Part shown: positions 16,389 through 25,700 of the stretch, one piece after another | Numbering within the stretch: the stretch's first letter is position 1 | How the letters are laid out: every line of letters starts with the position of its first letter | Assembly: GCF_900116715.1 (NCBI RefSeq) | Contig: NZ_FPBM01000003.1 | Span: 124,001-188,000, forward strand | Source of the DNA: Polaromonas sp. YR568 | GTDB taxonomy: Bacteria; Pseudomonadota; Gammaproteobacteria; Burkholderiales; Burkholderiaceae_C | Direction: 5' to 3' | DNA: 64,000 nucleotides | Notes under the pieces: generated by a model | Database searches by the model: none | What the model saw: only the letters and a program-made list of their open reading frames with translations | What the model was told of the DNA's origin: nothing | Translations under genes and position numbers: made by a program

Positions 16389-18563
16389 ATGCAACGCAAC
16401 GGACACGTTGAGACCGCCTCTGCAAACCCGGCGCCCGGGAACTGGCTGGCCCTGCCGGGGCTGAAAACCGCGCCCGCCCCCGCCCGGCTGGGCCTGACCG
16501 CCTTGCTGCTGGCCTGCGTGTATGCCCTGCTCTCCACACCGGCCGCCTACACCTCGCGCCCCGACACGCTGGCGGCCATCATCTGGCCGGCGCCCGCCGT
16601 GGCGGCCGCCCTGCTCTGGAACATGCCTTACCGCCAGTGGCCGGTCTTTCTGGTGGCGGTGTTTTTGGGCATGCTGTTTGTCGGCGACGCCGACCCGCTG
16701 TCGGTCGGCGCCGACGCGGCGTTCTCGCTGCTCAATGTGTTCGAGGTGGCGCTGTATGCCTTTTTGGGGCGCCGGCTGGTGTGCGACAACGGCAATATCG
16801 ACACCACTGCCAGGCTGGCGCGCTTCATCGTCCTTTTGCCCCTGCTGGCCACCGCCCTGGTGGCCGCCCTGGGCGCCACCATCGGCGTGGTGACCAAACA
16901 CACCAACTGGTTCGAGGAGTGGCGTGTCATGCTGGTGGGCAACGGCCTGGCCATCCTGGTGCTGCTGCCGGCCTTGCTGTCCTGGTGCTCCGGCCATGCC
17001 CAGGCGGCGCAATCCGCCGAAAAACCCGGCACCGCGCTGGCCGCGGCCGTGCTGTGCGCCGGCCTGCTGGCGGCCTCGGCGCTGATAGACCGCTTTCCGT
17101 CGGAAGTGCTGCGCGTGCTTTTATCGCTGGTGCTGGTGTGGGCGGCCATTCGCGGCGGGCTGCGGGCGGCGTCGCTGGGCATTCTGGCGGCGGCTGCCGT
17201 CGGTGTCGGCATGGCGATGGCTGGCTACGGGCCTTACAGTCCGGCCCGCGGCGAAGAAGGCACCTGGGAGCTGCAGGTGGACCTGGCGGGCCTGGCGGTG
17301 CTGTCCTTTTTTGTGGCCATCGCGGTGCACGAGCGGCAAAAACTCAACCTCCGGCTGGAGCGGGCGCGGCGCTTTGAAACCATGGGCTTTCTCACGGGCG
17401 GCATCGCGCACGACTTCAACAACATCCTGGGCGCCGTCGGCGGCTATGCCGAGCTGGCGGTTGAGCGCGAAAAAGCCGGCCTGCCGGTGCAGGCGGCGCT
17501 GGAGGAAGTGAGCGCCGCCGTCGGCCGCGGCAAAGACCTGACAGAGCAGATCCTGATCGCCGGGCGCCGCGGCGCGCGCACCCGCGAAGCCGCCGACCTG
17601 CGTGACCTGATTGCCGAAGCCGTGGCCACCGTCAGGCCCCTGCTTCCGCCGGGTGTCGAGCTGGCCGTGAAAGTGCCGGCAGCCCCCGTGCCGGTGCTGG
17701 CGCACCGCGGCCAGCTCACCCGCGCCATCATGAACCTGCTGCGCAACGCCTCACAGGCCGCGGCCGGCAAAGTCGAGCTGAGCCTGGGCGATGCCGATGT
17801 GCACGCTGCGGTCTATGCAAGAGAGGCCGACATCGTGGTGGGCGACGTGCTGAACGAAGATTGCGTCTGGCTGGACGTGATGGACGACGGTGCGGGCGTG
17901 CCGCCGCAGCATATCCACCAGCTGTTTGATCCCTTCTTTTCGTCCCGCACACAGCAAGGCGGCAGCAAAGGCCACGGAACGGGGCTGGGCCTGGCGATCG
18001 TCGCGGGCGTGGCGGCGGACCATGAAGGCGGCGTGGCGGTGTGGAGCGGCCACGGCCAGAAAACGCGCTTTGGCCTGACGCTGCCGCTTCTTCAGCCTGC
18101 GGAAGAAACGCCGGCAAAAGACCAGGCGGCACTGCAAACCACGCCTGGTACGCCATTAGGCAGCGGAGAAACCGCCGTGGTGATTGCCGAAGACCCCGAA
18201 GCCCGCGAACGCGCCGAAGACGCGCTGGCGCTGCTCGGTTTTGAGCCGGCGGGCTACGCGCCTTCCGGCATCACCGGCTTGCAGGAGCCGGGCAACCATA
18301 CGGAGCTGCTGGTATGGATCGTCTCGCCCGGTGCGCCGGACAGCCTGCTGGCCGGCCTTCGCGAGCGTCTGCCCGGCCTGCCGCTGATCCGCTGCGTGAC
18401 TGAGACTGAGCGCGATGGCGAGGCGCCGGGCATCACACAAGCCGCCGGCGTGGTTACCATAGCCGGGTCGGTTGACGGCCCGGCGTGGCGCCAGGCCGTC
18501 AAAATGGCCACCGGCCGGTCCGATTCCCCGCCAGTCCCGCATGAAGGCCCCAACGCGACCTAA
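16389..18563 (+). CDS. MASE1-type sensor histidine kinase with degenerate C-terminal receiver
   Basis: A 724-residue kinase. The N-terminal ~310 residues carry eight or so helices of MASE1 type, an integral membrane sensing domain. The HisKA motif GGIAHDFNNIL places H341, followed by HATPase boxes (LLRNASQAA, DDGAGVP, GHGTGLGLAIV). The last ~120 residues look like a receiver domain (beta strand 'AVVIAED') but lack the usual Asp at the end of strand 3, where 'LLVWIVSPG' stands, so it is probably not phosphorylated. The ATG at 16389 begins the recognisable membrane domain. The OmpR-type gene starts 6 bp downstream and is the likely partner. Confidence 0.85.
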   Translation: MQRNGHVETASANPAPGNWLALPGLKTAPAPARLGLTALLLACVYALLSTPAAYTSRPDTLAAIIWPAPAVAAALLWNMPYRQWPVFLVAVFLGMLFVGDADPLSVGADAAFSLLNVFEVALYAFLGRRLVCDNGNIDTTARLARFIVLLPLLATALVAALGATIGVVTKHTNWFEEWRVMLVGNGLAILVLLPALLSWCSGHAQAAQSAEKPGTALAAAVLCAGLLAASALIDRFPSEVLRVLLSLVLVWAAIRGGLRAASLGILAAAAVGVGMAMAGYGPYSPARGEEGTWELQVDLAGLAVLSFFVAIAVHERQKLNLRLERARRFETMGFLTGGIAHDFNNILGAVGGYAELAVEREKAGLPVQAALEEVSAAVGRGKDLTEQILIAGRRGARTREAADLRDLIAEAVATVRPLLPPGVELAVKVPAAPVPVLAHRGQLTRAIMNLLRNASQAAAGKVELSLGDADVHAAVYAREADIVVGDVLNEDCVWLDVMDDGAGVPPQHIHQLFDPFFSSRTQQGGSKGHGTGLGLAIVAGVAADHEGGVAVWSGHGQKTRFGLTLPLLQPAEETPAKDQAALQTTPGTPLGSGETAVVIAEDPEARERAEDALALLGFEPAGYAPSGITGLQEPGNHTELLVWIVSPGAPDSLLAGLRERLPGLPLIRCVTETERDGEAPGITQAAGVVTIAGSVDGPAWRQAVKMATGRSDSPPVPHEGPNAT

Positions 18564-18569
18564 CACGCC

Positions 18570-19352
18570 ATGACGCAGCCCAAACCCCAAGCCATCCTGG
18601 TCGTCGACGACGATGACGCCCTGCGCAAGCTGTTGATCGACTACCTGACGGGGCACGGCCTGAGCGTGTCCGGCGTCGGCACGGCGACCGAGGCCGTCAA
18701 GGCCGTGGCGAGCAATGCCTACAGCCTGGTTCTGCTTGACCTGAGCCTGCCCGATGGCGACGGCATAGACCTGGCCCGCAAGTGGCGCGCCGAGCAGCCG
18801 ATTTCCATCATCTGCCTGACGGGCCGGCTCGAAGAGGCCGACAGGGTCATGGGCCTGGAGCTGGGTGCCGACGACTACATCACCAAACCGTTTTCATTGC
18901 GCGAAGTGCTGGCCCGCATACGCGCCGTGACACGCCGCGCCTCGGGCGCCGCCAGCAACCCCGACGCGCAGGCCCCCAGCCTGCCGCCCAACAGCAGCGT
19001 GCAGGTGCCGGTGACGCGCGGCAAGCACCCGCGCGCCTACCGCTTTGCCCTGTGGGCGCTGAACCTCAACACGCGCCGGCTCACATCACCCGAAGGCAAG
19101 CCGGTGTCGCTCACCAATGCCGAGTTCAACCTGCTGGCGGTGTTTCTGGGAACGCCCGGGCGCATCATCTCGCGTGAGCAATTGCTGGAGCGGACCCGCG
19201 CGTTTGACGACATCTACGACCGCGCGATCGATGTGCAGATCCTGCGCTTGCGCCGCAAGCTGGAAGCCGACGCCAAGAACCCCAAGCTGTTGTGTACCGA
19301 GCGCGGTGTGGGCTACTTTCTCAATGCCGAAGTGGAGGCGTTGTGGGAGTGA
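18570..19352 (+). CDS. OmpR/PhoB-family response regulator
   Basis: A 260-residue regulator. The receiver is at residues 1-125, with the acidic cluster VVDDDDA near 11-16, phosphoacceptor D57 in 'LLDLSLPD' and the conserved Lys in DDYITKPFS. A Pro/Ser-rich linker of about 40 residues leads to a winged-helix DNA-binding domain (about 165-255) ending RGVGYFL. It lies 6 bp after the MASE1 kinase gene, so they form a two-component operon. The next gene on the strand is tssA, 100 bp away, which makes it a candidate regulator of the T6SS; that link is positional only. Confidence 0.92.
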   Translation: MTQPKPQAILVVDDDDALRKLLIDYLTGHGLSVSGVGTATEAVKAVASNAYSLVLLDLSLPDGDGIDLARKWRAEQPISIICLTGRLEEADRVMGLELGADDYITKPFSLREVLARIRAVTRRASGAASNPDAQAPSLPPNSSVQVPVTRGKHPRAYRFALWALNLNTRRLTSPEGKPVSLTNAEFNLLAVFLGTPGRIISREQLLERTRAFDDIYDRAIDVQILRLRRKLEADAKNPKLLCTERGVGYFLNAEVEALWE

Positions 19353-19358
19353 ACATGC

Positions 19359-19385
19359 GCAAGCCGCTCCAGAATTAATAACAAC
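19359..19385 (+). repeat. Degenerate copy of the short dispersed repeat
   Basis: GCCGCTCCAGAATTAATAACA resembles the block GCAGCTCCCGAATTAATAGCA at 7545-7565, part of the repeat at 7526-7576. It lies between the OmpR-type gene and tssA. Only this half of the repeat is recognisable. Confidence 0.35.
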
Positions 19386-19452
19386 GGTATTTGCACAGCT
19401 TCCCTGACTTTCCGGCATTTTCCGCACCCCGCACACCTTCACTGTTGACCCT

Positions 19453-21012
19453 ATGACTACAGACCTGATTTCCGAACTCGGCAAGCAGCCCATTCCCGGG
19501 GCAGACCCCGTGGGCAGCGAGGTGCGCGAAGAGCCCGCGTTCGAGCTGCTGGAGGCCGAGCTTGCCAAGTTGTCGAGCGCGGTCAACAGCCCGACGATGG
19601 ACTGGAACAAGGTCACGCAGCTTGCCGCCGAACTGCTGGGCACCAAAGGCAAGGACTTGCTGGTGGCGTGCTACCTGACGGCCGGCCTGCTGGAAACGCG
19701 GGGCCTCTACGGGCTGGCCGACGGCCTGAAGGTGGTGGGCGACCTGGTGCAGACCTACTGGGACACCCTGTACCCGCCGCTCAAGCGCATGCGGGGGCGC
19801 CGCAACGCCCTGCAGTGGCTGATAGACCGCGTCCAGCAGCGCGCCACCGAGACGGACTGGGCCTCGCTGCCGCCGCAGGAAGGCGATTTGGTGGCGCAGC
19901 TGAACGACCGCGTGCGCGCCATCGACGCCGTGGTGGCCGACAAAGACAGCGAAGCGCCTTCCGTGCGCACACTGCTCTCGCTGATCAACAGCCTGACGGT
20001 GGCCGAGGTGATCGTGGCCCCACCGGAACCGGAACCCGGCGCAGCCGCGCCGGCGCCTGCAGCGGGCGCAACAGGCGAGGCAGCCCCTCCACCCGCCACC
20101 TTGCTGCTGGACTCAGCCAGCAACGTCGAGCGCGCACTGGAAGACGCCTGCAGCCGCATGGGAAGCCTGGCCGAGTGGTTCCTGGCCAACGACAGCAGCA
20201 ACCCACTGTCTTACCGGCTGAACCGCACGGCGGCCTGGTCGACGCTGGAGGCCCTGCCGCCGGCCGACGCGGGCCAGACCCGCCTTCCGCCGCCCATTTC
20301 ACAAGTCACCGATGCCCTGGTGCGGCTGAAAGACAGCCAGGCGGACGCAGAGCTCGTGCAGTTTGCCGAAGCCCAGCTCGCCGTCTTTCCTTTCTGGCTG
20401 GACCTCAACGCCATCTGCGCCGCCGCATTGGGGCGCATGGGCAGCGGCTTTGCGTCCGCCCGCCAGGAGGTCTGCAATGAGACCTCGCGCCTGCTGGCGC
20501 GCCTGCCGGGCCTGGAACAACTGTCGTTTGCAGGCGGCATGCCCTTTGCCGACGGCGACACGCAAGACTGGCTCGCCACGCTGGGCATAGGCTCTTTCAC
20601 CGGCTCCGGCAGGCCCGCCGCCTCCGGCCGCGAACGGGACGAAGTCACCGCCGCGATCCGCAATGCGCGCTCGCTGGCCGCCAACGACGACCTCGCAAGC
20701 GCAGCCGCCTGCCTGCAAGACCAGCTGGCCCTGCACCCGTCAGCCAGGGAGCAGCTCCTGCTGCAGATCCGCCTGTGCGAACTGCTGCTGGAGCACCGCC
20801 CAGGCGCCATGCTGAAAGCCTTTGCGCAAACCGTGGTCGAAAGCATTGACCGGCACGAACTCACGGTGTGGGACCCAGCCATGGCGCTGGACGGTCTGAA
20901 GGTGGCTTATGGGGTGATGACGCGCGACGAGGAAGACCGGAGCAAGGCGGACGCCCTGCTCGCGCGGATTGTCGGCCTGGATGCGGGTATGGCGGTCAAG
21001 CTGGTGACATGA
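19453..21012 (+). CDS. tssA: Type VI secretion system protein TssA
   Basis: A 519-residue TssA. The ImpA N-terminal domain is visible around residues 60-160 (YGLADGLKVVGDLVQTYWDT, then YPPLKRMRGRRNALQWL). A Pro/Ala-rich linker near 190-215 leads to a helical C-terminal half of the VasJ-like type. TssA caps the growing sheath and coordinates baseplate and tube assembly. It is the only tss gene on the plus strand and converges on the cargo genes next to tssM. Directly after its stop lies GAAATTCAACA, the boundary repeat of the cargo region. Confidence 0.92.
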   Translation: MTTDLISELGKQPIPGADPVGSEVREEPAFELLEAELAKLSSAVNSPTMDWNKVTQLAAELLGTKGKDLLVACYLTAGLLETRGLYGLADGLKVVGDLVQTYWDTLYPPLKRMRGRRNALQWLIDRVQQRATETDWASLPPQEGDLVAQLNDRVRAIDAVVADKDSEAPSVRTLLSLINSLTVAEVIVAPPEPEPGAAAPAPAAGATGEAAPPPATLLLDSASNVERALEDACSRMGSLAEWFLANDSSNPLSYRLNRTAAWSTLEALPPADAGQTRLPPPISQVTDALVRLKDSQADAELVQFAEAQLAVFPFWLDLNAICAAALGRMGSGFASARQEVCNETSRLLARLPGLEQLSFAGGMPFADGDTQDWLATLGIGSFTGSGRPAASGRERDEVTAAIRNARSLAANDDLASAAACLQDQLALHPSAREQLLLQIRLCELLLEHRPGAMLKAFAQTVVESIDRHELTVWDPAMALDGLKVAYGVMTRDEEDRSKADALLARIVGLDAGMAVKLVT

Positions 21013-21023
21013 GAAATTCAACA
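21013..21023. repeat. Cargo-region boundary 11-mer, next to the tssA stop
   Basis: GAAATTCAACA starts on the base after the tssA TGA. It is the inverted form of TGTTGAATTTC found at 21896 and 22551 and closely at 21661, and is identical to 21720-21730. It marks the left end of the cargo region. Confidence 0.55.
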
Positions 21024-21071
21024 CAGCCGGATCAGCTTGCTTATTCACGGAATAAACATTCCCTCGGAAAT

Positions 21072-21584
21072 TTACTTCTTGAGTTTTTCTTCCACACGCG
21101 CAAGGAGCTCAACTTTTGTTTTGTAGCCAACATGTGGAATAAACCCGCCTTCCCCGGGATCAACTAGTTTCAGGATTTTTTTCGCCTCCGGAATATCTCC
21201 CGCTTCTATCAAGAGACTCGCCAAAATGATTGCGCTGCTACACAAGTAATAAGACTCGGAAAGCGTAAGGGAAAGTTGAATCTCATGTTCTAACGAGTGA
21301 ATGGCTGGTTCTATTTTTTTCATTTCGGCTTGAAGCGATCCAAGCATATAAAAATCGCCCGGCGCCATTTCTGCTCGCGCTTCAATCTCAAGCCAACATT
21401 TCTCCGAGTCAACTGGCAAACTGCAATAGGAATAAATCAAGGCTGCTTTTCTAAGCTCGTCGACAGAAAAGCTCCTTTGCTTTGCTCTCGAAAGAATTTT
21501 CAGCGCAGCCGAACACCTCTTCACCTTTGAGAGTTTCAGTGAGTAGTTCAAGAGGCCTTGTGTTGAGCTAATTCTGATTGGCAT
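21072..21584 (-). CDS. Small helical (TPR-like) protein, cargo gene 1
   Basis: A 170-residue protein made of alternating amphipathic helices that look like degenerate TPR/SEL1-type repeats (for example 'SESYYLCSSAIILASLLIEAG'). No signal peptide or catalytic motif is visible. Its base composition is clearly more AT-rich than the tss genes. It sits in the repeat-bounded cargo region between tssA and tssM. By position it may be an immunity, adaptor or effector-associated protein, but nothing in the sequence proves that. ATG at 21584. Confidence 0.65.
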   Translation of the reverse strand: MPIRISSTQGLLNYSLKLSKVKRCSAALKILSRAKQRSFSVDELRKAALIYSYCSLPVDSEKCWLEIEARAEMAPGDFYMLGSLQAEMKKIEPAIHSLEHEIQLSLTLSESYYLCSSAIILASLLIEAGDIPEAKKILKLVDPGEGGFIPHVGYKTKVELLARVEEKLKK

Positions 21585-21660
21585 CTCGTTATCTGCATCG
21601 TCAGTACTCGCCTCTCACAAGAGCGCGAGTCAAGAGTTGATAGAAAGATTGAGGCTGGAT

Positions 21661-21730
21661 TGTTGAATTCCACATTGACTTGACCCGACTTTTCGCAGTC
21701 GCCCGGAGTCAGGCGCCGGGAAATTCAACA
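21661..21730. repeat. Cargo-region repeat, short copy with terminal inverted repeats
   Basis: This 70-base element begins TGTTGAATTC and ends GAAATTCAACA, a near-perfect terminal inverted repeat. Inside, on the minus strand, are CCCGGCGCC..CCGGG pairing and the stem-loop GACT-GCGAAA-AGTC. About 45 bases of it (minus strand GACTGCGAAAAGTCGGGTCA and onward) match the larger copies at 21896-22043 and 22551-22698. It separates cargo gene 1 from the 51-residue frame. Confidence 0.7.
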
Positions 21731-21736
21731 GCAAAC

Positions 21737-21892
21737 CTATTGACTGCGGTTTTGTTTGGCCGCTTTGACTTTTTCTACCGCAGTCTTCAAGACTTCGTTG
21801 AGTCTGCTGTCAAACTCCGGATCCACCGGCCCGCGAGTGTTTTCCGGTAACTTCGATCTCAGATTTTCGTATTCGGCAAACCATTTCGACAT
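21737..21892 (-). CDS. Possible 51-residue protein in the cargo region
   Basis: A minus-strand frame from ATG 21892 to TAG 21739-21737 encodes MSKWFAEYENLRSKLPENTR and continues through GPVDPEFDSRLNEVL to a Lys/Ala-rich helical tail ending AAKQNRSQ. The composition is natural-protein-like: charged, helix-forming, no low complexity. It fills almost exactly the space between two repeat boundaries (21896 and 21730), as the other two cargo genes do. No strong ribosome-binding site is visible. It could also be the remnant of a longer gene. Confidence 0.4.
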   Translation of the reverse strand: MSKWFAEYENLRSKLPENTRGPVDPEFDSRLNEVLKTAVEKVKAAKQNRSQ

Positions 21893-21895
21893 CGC

Positions 21896-22043
21896 TGTTG
21901 AATTTCACGTCGATCTGACCCGACTTTTCGCAGTCGCTTGAGCCTATCAGAACCTCCGAAATGTGAGCCTTCAGTTCTTTATAAAAAGGACACCACTGAT
22001 AGCTCAGCGCTCGATGAAAAGCCGGATCAAACAAGCACGAAAT
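21896..22043. repeat. Cargo-region 148-base repeat, copy B
   Basis: It aligns over its full 148 bases with 22551-22698 (roughly 80% identical by eye; nearly identical over the first 44). Both copies start TGTTGAATTTCACG and end in CAAACAAGCAC..GAAAT. This copy lies directly after the stop of cargo gene 2. On the minus strand this copy is open as a 74-residue frame, but the other copy has stops, so it is treated as non-coding. The gene-free part of 21585-22043 is this repeat, the 70-base copy and the 51-residue frame. Confidence 0.75.
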
Positions 22044-22544
22044 CTATATAGCCGTCAGCTCCATCACCTTTTTCAGGTTCTTTCGCGCCTTTGTGCCGAT
22101 TTCATCTCGCCGTCCTTTGACCTGCAAGTAAACGCTTCCCGCTTCATCAAATCGCTTTTGATCAAACAGCGCGTTTCCGAGGTTAAGTAACACTGCAGCT
22201 TTATTACGTTCATTCATGGTTTGATCCAGTGCCAAGCGAAAGGCTCGCTCAGCCAGTTTGGGCCGCGCCAGTGCGTCATAACTATTTCCTAGCGCCCAAA
22301 GGGCCAGTGCGTCTTGCGAATTGACGCGACAGGCTTTTCGATACGCCTGCACCGCCTGCTTGAAATCTTCGAGTTTGAAATACGCGCCACCAACGCAGTA
22401 CCAGGCATGATTCGCATCCCATGCAACTTCCTTACGGAGTCGACCCGTTTGGGAGTCAAGCAAGTGACGAAGAGCTTGCGTGGCTTTCCCGTCAGCCAGG
22501 AGCGAGTGAATTTTGTCGAACGCTTTTTCGTCAGTCACGGGCAA
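22044..22544 (-). CDS. Tetratricopeptide-repeat protein, cargo gene 2
   Basis: A 166-residue protein with at least two clear TPRs: 'HAWYCVGGAYFKLEDFKQAVQAYRKA' region near residues 46-71, and 'ALWALGNSYDALARPKLAERAF' near 79-100, plus a third around 113-135. No signal peptide. The start is TTG at 22544 or GTG at 22538; both are weak and lie only a few bases from the repeat end at 22551. TPR scaffolds bind partner proteins, and small TPR proteins in T6SS loci are often adaptors or immunity-like. Here that is inferred from position. Confidence 0.75.
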   Translation of the reverse strand: MPVTDEKAFDKIHSLLADGKATQALRHLLDSQTGRLRKEVAWDANHAWYCVGGAYFKLEDFKQAVQAYRKACRVNSQDALALWALGNSYDALARPKLAERAFRLALDQTMNERNKAAVLLNLGNALFDQKRFDEAGSVYLQVKGRRDEIGTKARKNLKKVMELTAI

Positions 22545-22550
22545 TGAGAT

Positions 22551-22698
22551 TGTTGAATTTCACGTCGATCTGATCCGACTTTTCGCAATCGCTTGACCTT
22601 ATCAGTATCCTGAAATGCAGACCTTCAGTTCTGCGCAAAAGGACATTACCAATGGCTCAGCGCTCGACGGAAAAACGGATCAAACAAGCACAGAAATC
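22551..22698. repeat. Cargo-region 148-base repeat, copy C
   Basis: Full-length partner of the copy at 21896-22043. It lies between cargo gene 2 and the end of tssM (stop at 22736), so the homology begins about 38 bases after the tssM stop. The hairpin sequence is GATT-GCGAAA-AGTC here, with one stem mismatch. Confidence 0.75.
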
Positions 22699-22735
22699 CA
22701 CATCGCACTACCCAACAGCAAGGCGAGGCCGTCTT

Positions 22736-25700
22736 TTAGCGCGCGGGAACGGCCGGCGCCGTCGTAGCTGCCGGCGTGGCCTGCAGTTGCGCCGCAGCCA
22801 GTTCCTTGAACATGGCCTGGGTGTCTTGCGGTTTGTGGGGCGTCATGCGCGTGTCCCAGCAGACACCGATCTGCTTGGGCACCGACACCTCAATCCCGGG
22901 CACGCTGGTGGCGTTGGAGAGTTTGGCCTGGATGCCGCGTTCTTCGCGTGCAAATTGCACGTCTTGCAGGCGCTGCTTTTCCGCCGTCTTTTCCTTCTCC
23001 TGGCGCTCCAGCAGCTCGAGCTGTTGCGCCGCTCTCAGGATGGCCTCATGGCCTTCAAAGTTGTAGCGCAGGCCGACCTGGCGCACGCCCAGGGCATCGA
23101 GCCGCGCGCGGGCCGACGGGAACTCGTCCACGTTGAACTGGCGCGCGCCGTCCCTGAAATCTTGCAGGAAACGCACGACACCGGTGGAGCCCGGGTACTT
23201 CTTGGTGAGCACTACGTCTTCGATCTTGATCTGCAGCGTGACCTCGCCGCACTGGCGGTCGCCCAGCGGGAAGCTGTCGGTGACGGGGAAGTTGTAGTTG
23301 TTGATGACGCGCGCGCCGGTAGCGCACTGCACCGCCAGCACGGTGACAAAAGGCTTGGCCTTGGCGCCGGGGTTGACGCTAGTGGGCTGCGCGGTGACGG
23401 TCAGTTGCAAAGCCTGGGCCTTGATGGCGTCGACCTTTTGTTTGATGTCGGCCAGCACACGCTCTACCTGGGCCAGCGCCTGCTGGGTCTGCAGTTGTTC
23501 CTTCTGGCTCGCCAGCTTGTCGGTCTGATCCTGCAGCTCGGCGCGCTGCTGCGTCACCAGCTGCTCGACGCGCTTGCCGGCTGCGTCGTTGAGCATGGGC
23601 AAGAACTGCCGCGTGAAGGGCACGCTGTAACCCAGCGTCTGCACGATCGCAAAGCGGTTGGCGTCACGCTGCAGGAAGGGCTTGGCCGGGCCGTCGGCAA
23701 AAGCCCAGACGGTGCCCTTGGCGCCGTATAGCTGGTCCACCATGGCGTTCATGTTGGGCGCGGTTTGCAGCGGCCAGTCGACCTTGGAAGCCCACTCGCC
23801 TTGCAGGCTGCAGGAAGCCTGCTCTTCGGTGTAGCCGAGCACAAAACGCAGCGGCCCGCCCATCAGCTGCCAGACGGCTTCGTCGTCGGGCGTCTGGTAA
23901 CCCACCAGCCGCCGCAACTGCACCAGGCCGTCGGCCGCCGAATGCAGGACAGAAGCCTTGACGGCGGGGTCGGTGGAGAAGCTGTGAAAGTCCACCGCGG
24001 CCTGGTAGGCCTTGCCCGGCCCGGCCACCACGTCCGTGGCGACCGCGTTGAGGTCAGTGAAGAATTTTTGCAGGGTGGCGGCCGCGCCCAGGTTGTTCTT
24101 GATGGTGTCCTGGCCCTGCTTGGTGGCGCCCGAAAGAACTTCCTTCATCGCCTTGCCGCCTACATTGTTGATGGCGCCCACCACGTTGAGCGCCTCGCCG
24201 GCCGTGCCGGTCCTGACGGCCTGGCTGCGCAGGTCACCTAACTCGCGCGACAGGCGCAGCCAGCTGGGCAACTGCGCGGTGGGCTCGGCGGTGAACTCCT
24301 CGTTGATGCGGTCCATCACCCGGTAATAAGGGCTTCTTGCGCTGGTGATGAGGCCCATGGAGGCACGCCACTCGGCCTCACCGGACAAGGTGCGTTCGGT
24401 GCCTGAAAAACCGGCGGCGAATTTTTGCCAGCTCTGCAGGCGCTGCTCTTTGTACCAGGCCTCAAACTGGCTGCGCTGCGCCAGGAATTTGGGGCCGTCA
24501 TCAATGCTTTTTTCCATCTCCCCGAGGAAGCTGTCGATCCCGGCCTTGCCGGCCAGGGTGAAAGCGGGGGTGACCACAGGCGGCGGCGTGCCGGTGGTTT
24601 GCGTGCGTGCGGCGCCACCCCAGAAGGTTTGCACGGTGACGGGTTTGACGAGAGGGTCGGTGTCGGGCAAGCCCGTCAGCCAGGTCAGCGCGCGGTCATG
24701 AAAGGCCAGGCGGTTGAGCATCTGCTGCTCAAAGCGCAGGCGCACCGGCACATAGGGGTCGGCCGGGGCCGACCAGGAGATGTTGGAGATATAGAGATCG
24801 TTCAGCCGGGTGTACAGCTCGGGCGTGTAGCGCGAAATATGCTGGCGCTGCGGCATGGCCAGCAGCGCGTCGCGATCTGCCCCGCGCTGGTGCGCCTGCA
24901 GGATGTTGATATAGCGAACCAGGTTGCGCACCGTGCGCGCGAATTCGTTGTTGGGATCGCTCTGCAAGATCCGCTCCGAATCCTCGGCATAGTTGGCGTC
25001 GGTGGTCGGCAGGATATAGCGGCGGAAGTTGTCGGTGTATGTGCTCTTGAGGCGGGCTTCCAGGTCGTCGATGTTGGTGCTTGTCACCATCCACTGGGTT
25101 TTCCAGTTGTCGTCGCGTTTCTCGACCAGGGAAATCGTCTCGCTCAGGCGTTCCAGCGTGGTGGCATCGGCCTCCAGCTGGCCTTCGAACTTGATGTTCA
25201 AACGGTTCTTTTCCTGCAGCAGGGAAAGCGTTTCCATGTTGTTAAGAAAACCCATCGTCATCACGATGGCGGCGGCCAGGGTCAGTAGCACCCACGAAAG
25301 CAGCCCGAGGTTTTGCGTCGCCGTGCGCCACGGATTACGCAGGGAAGCCGGCAGCGAGATGTTTTTGTCCTGCGGCAGGATGCGCCCGAAAAAGTCGTGC
25401 AGGAAAAGGCCCGCATTGGCGCTGGGGTGCGATGCCACGGGCGGCAACACCCGGCCCAGCAGGCTGGACACGGCGCCGCCCTGCTGCAAGCCGCTGCTGA
25501 AGAAAAGGCCCCGCAGGAACGGTGTTTCAAGGTAGGCGCTGTCGCCAAAGCAGGCGCGCAGAAAAACATCAAGCCCCGGTTTGAGCTGGTTCAGCTCATT
25601 GGGAAACAGCAGCAGCTCGGGCGAAACAGCATTGCCGCGCGCCACCAGCACGGTGCGCAAGACCTGGAGCCGTTCATGGATGTTGCTGAAGGCCTTGTCG

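Noticed and set aside
21661..21730. Integron attC-site interpretation of the cargo repeats
   Set aside because: GTTGAAT and ATTCAAC fit the GTTRRRY/RYYYAAC consensus in sequence, but they are arranged outward (GTT at the 5' end, AAC at the 3' end), opposite to attC, and no integrase gene is present.
21810..22034. A 74-residue minus-strand frame inside repeat copy B
   Set aside because: The aligned copy at 22551-22698 contains stops in the same frame, so the sequence is conserved as DNA and not as protein. The 51-residue frame in another register is more protein-like.
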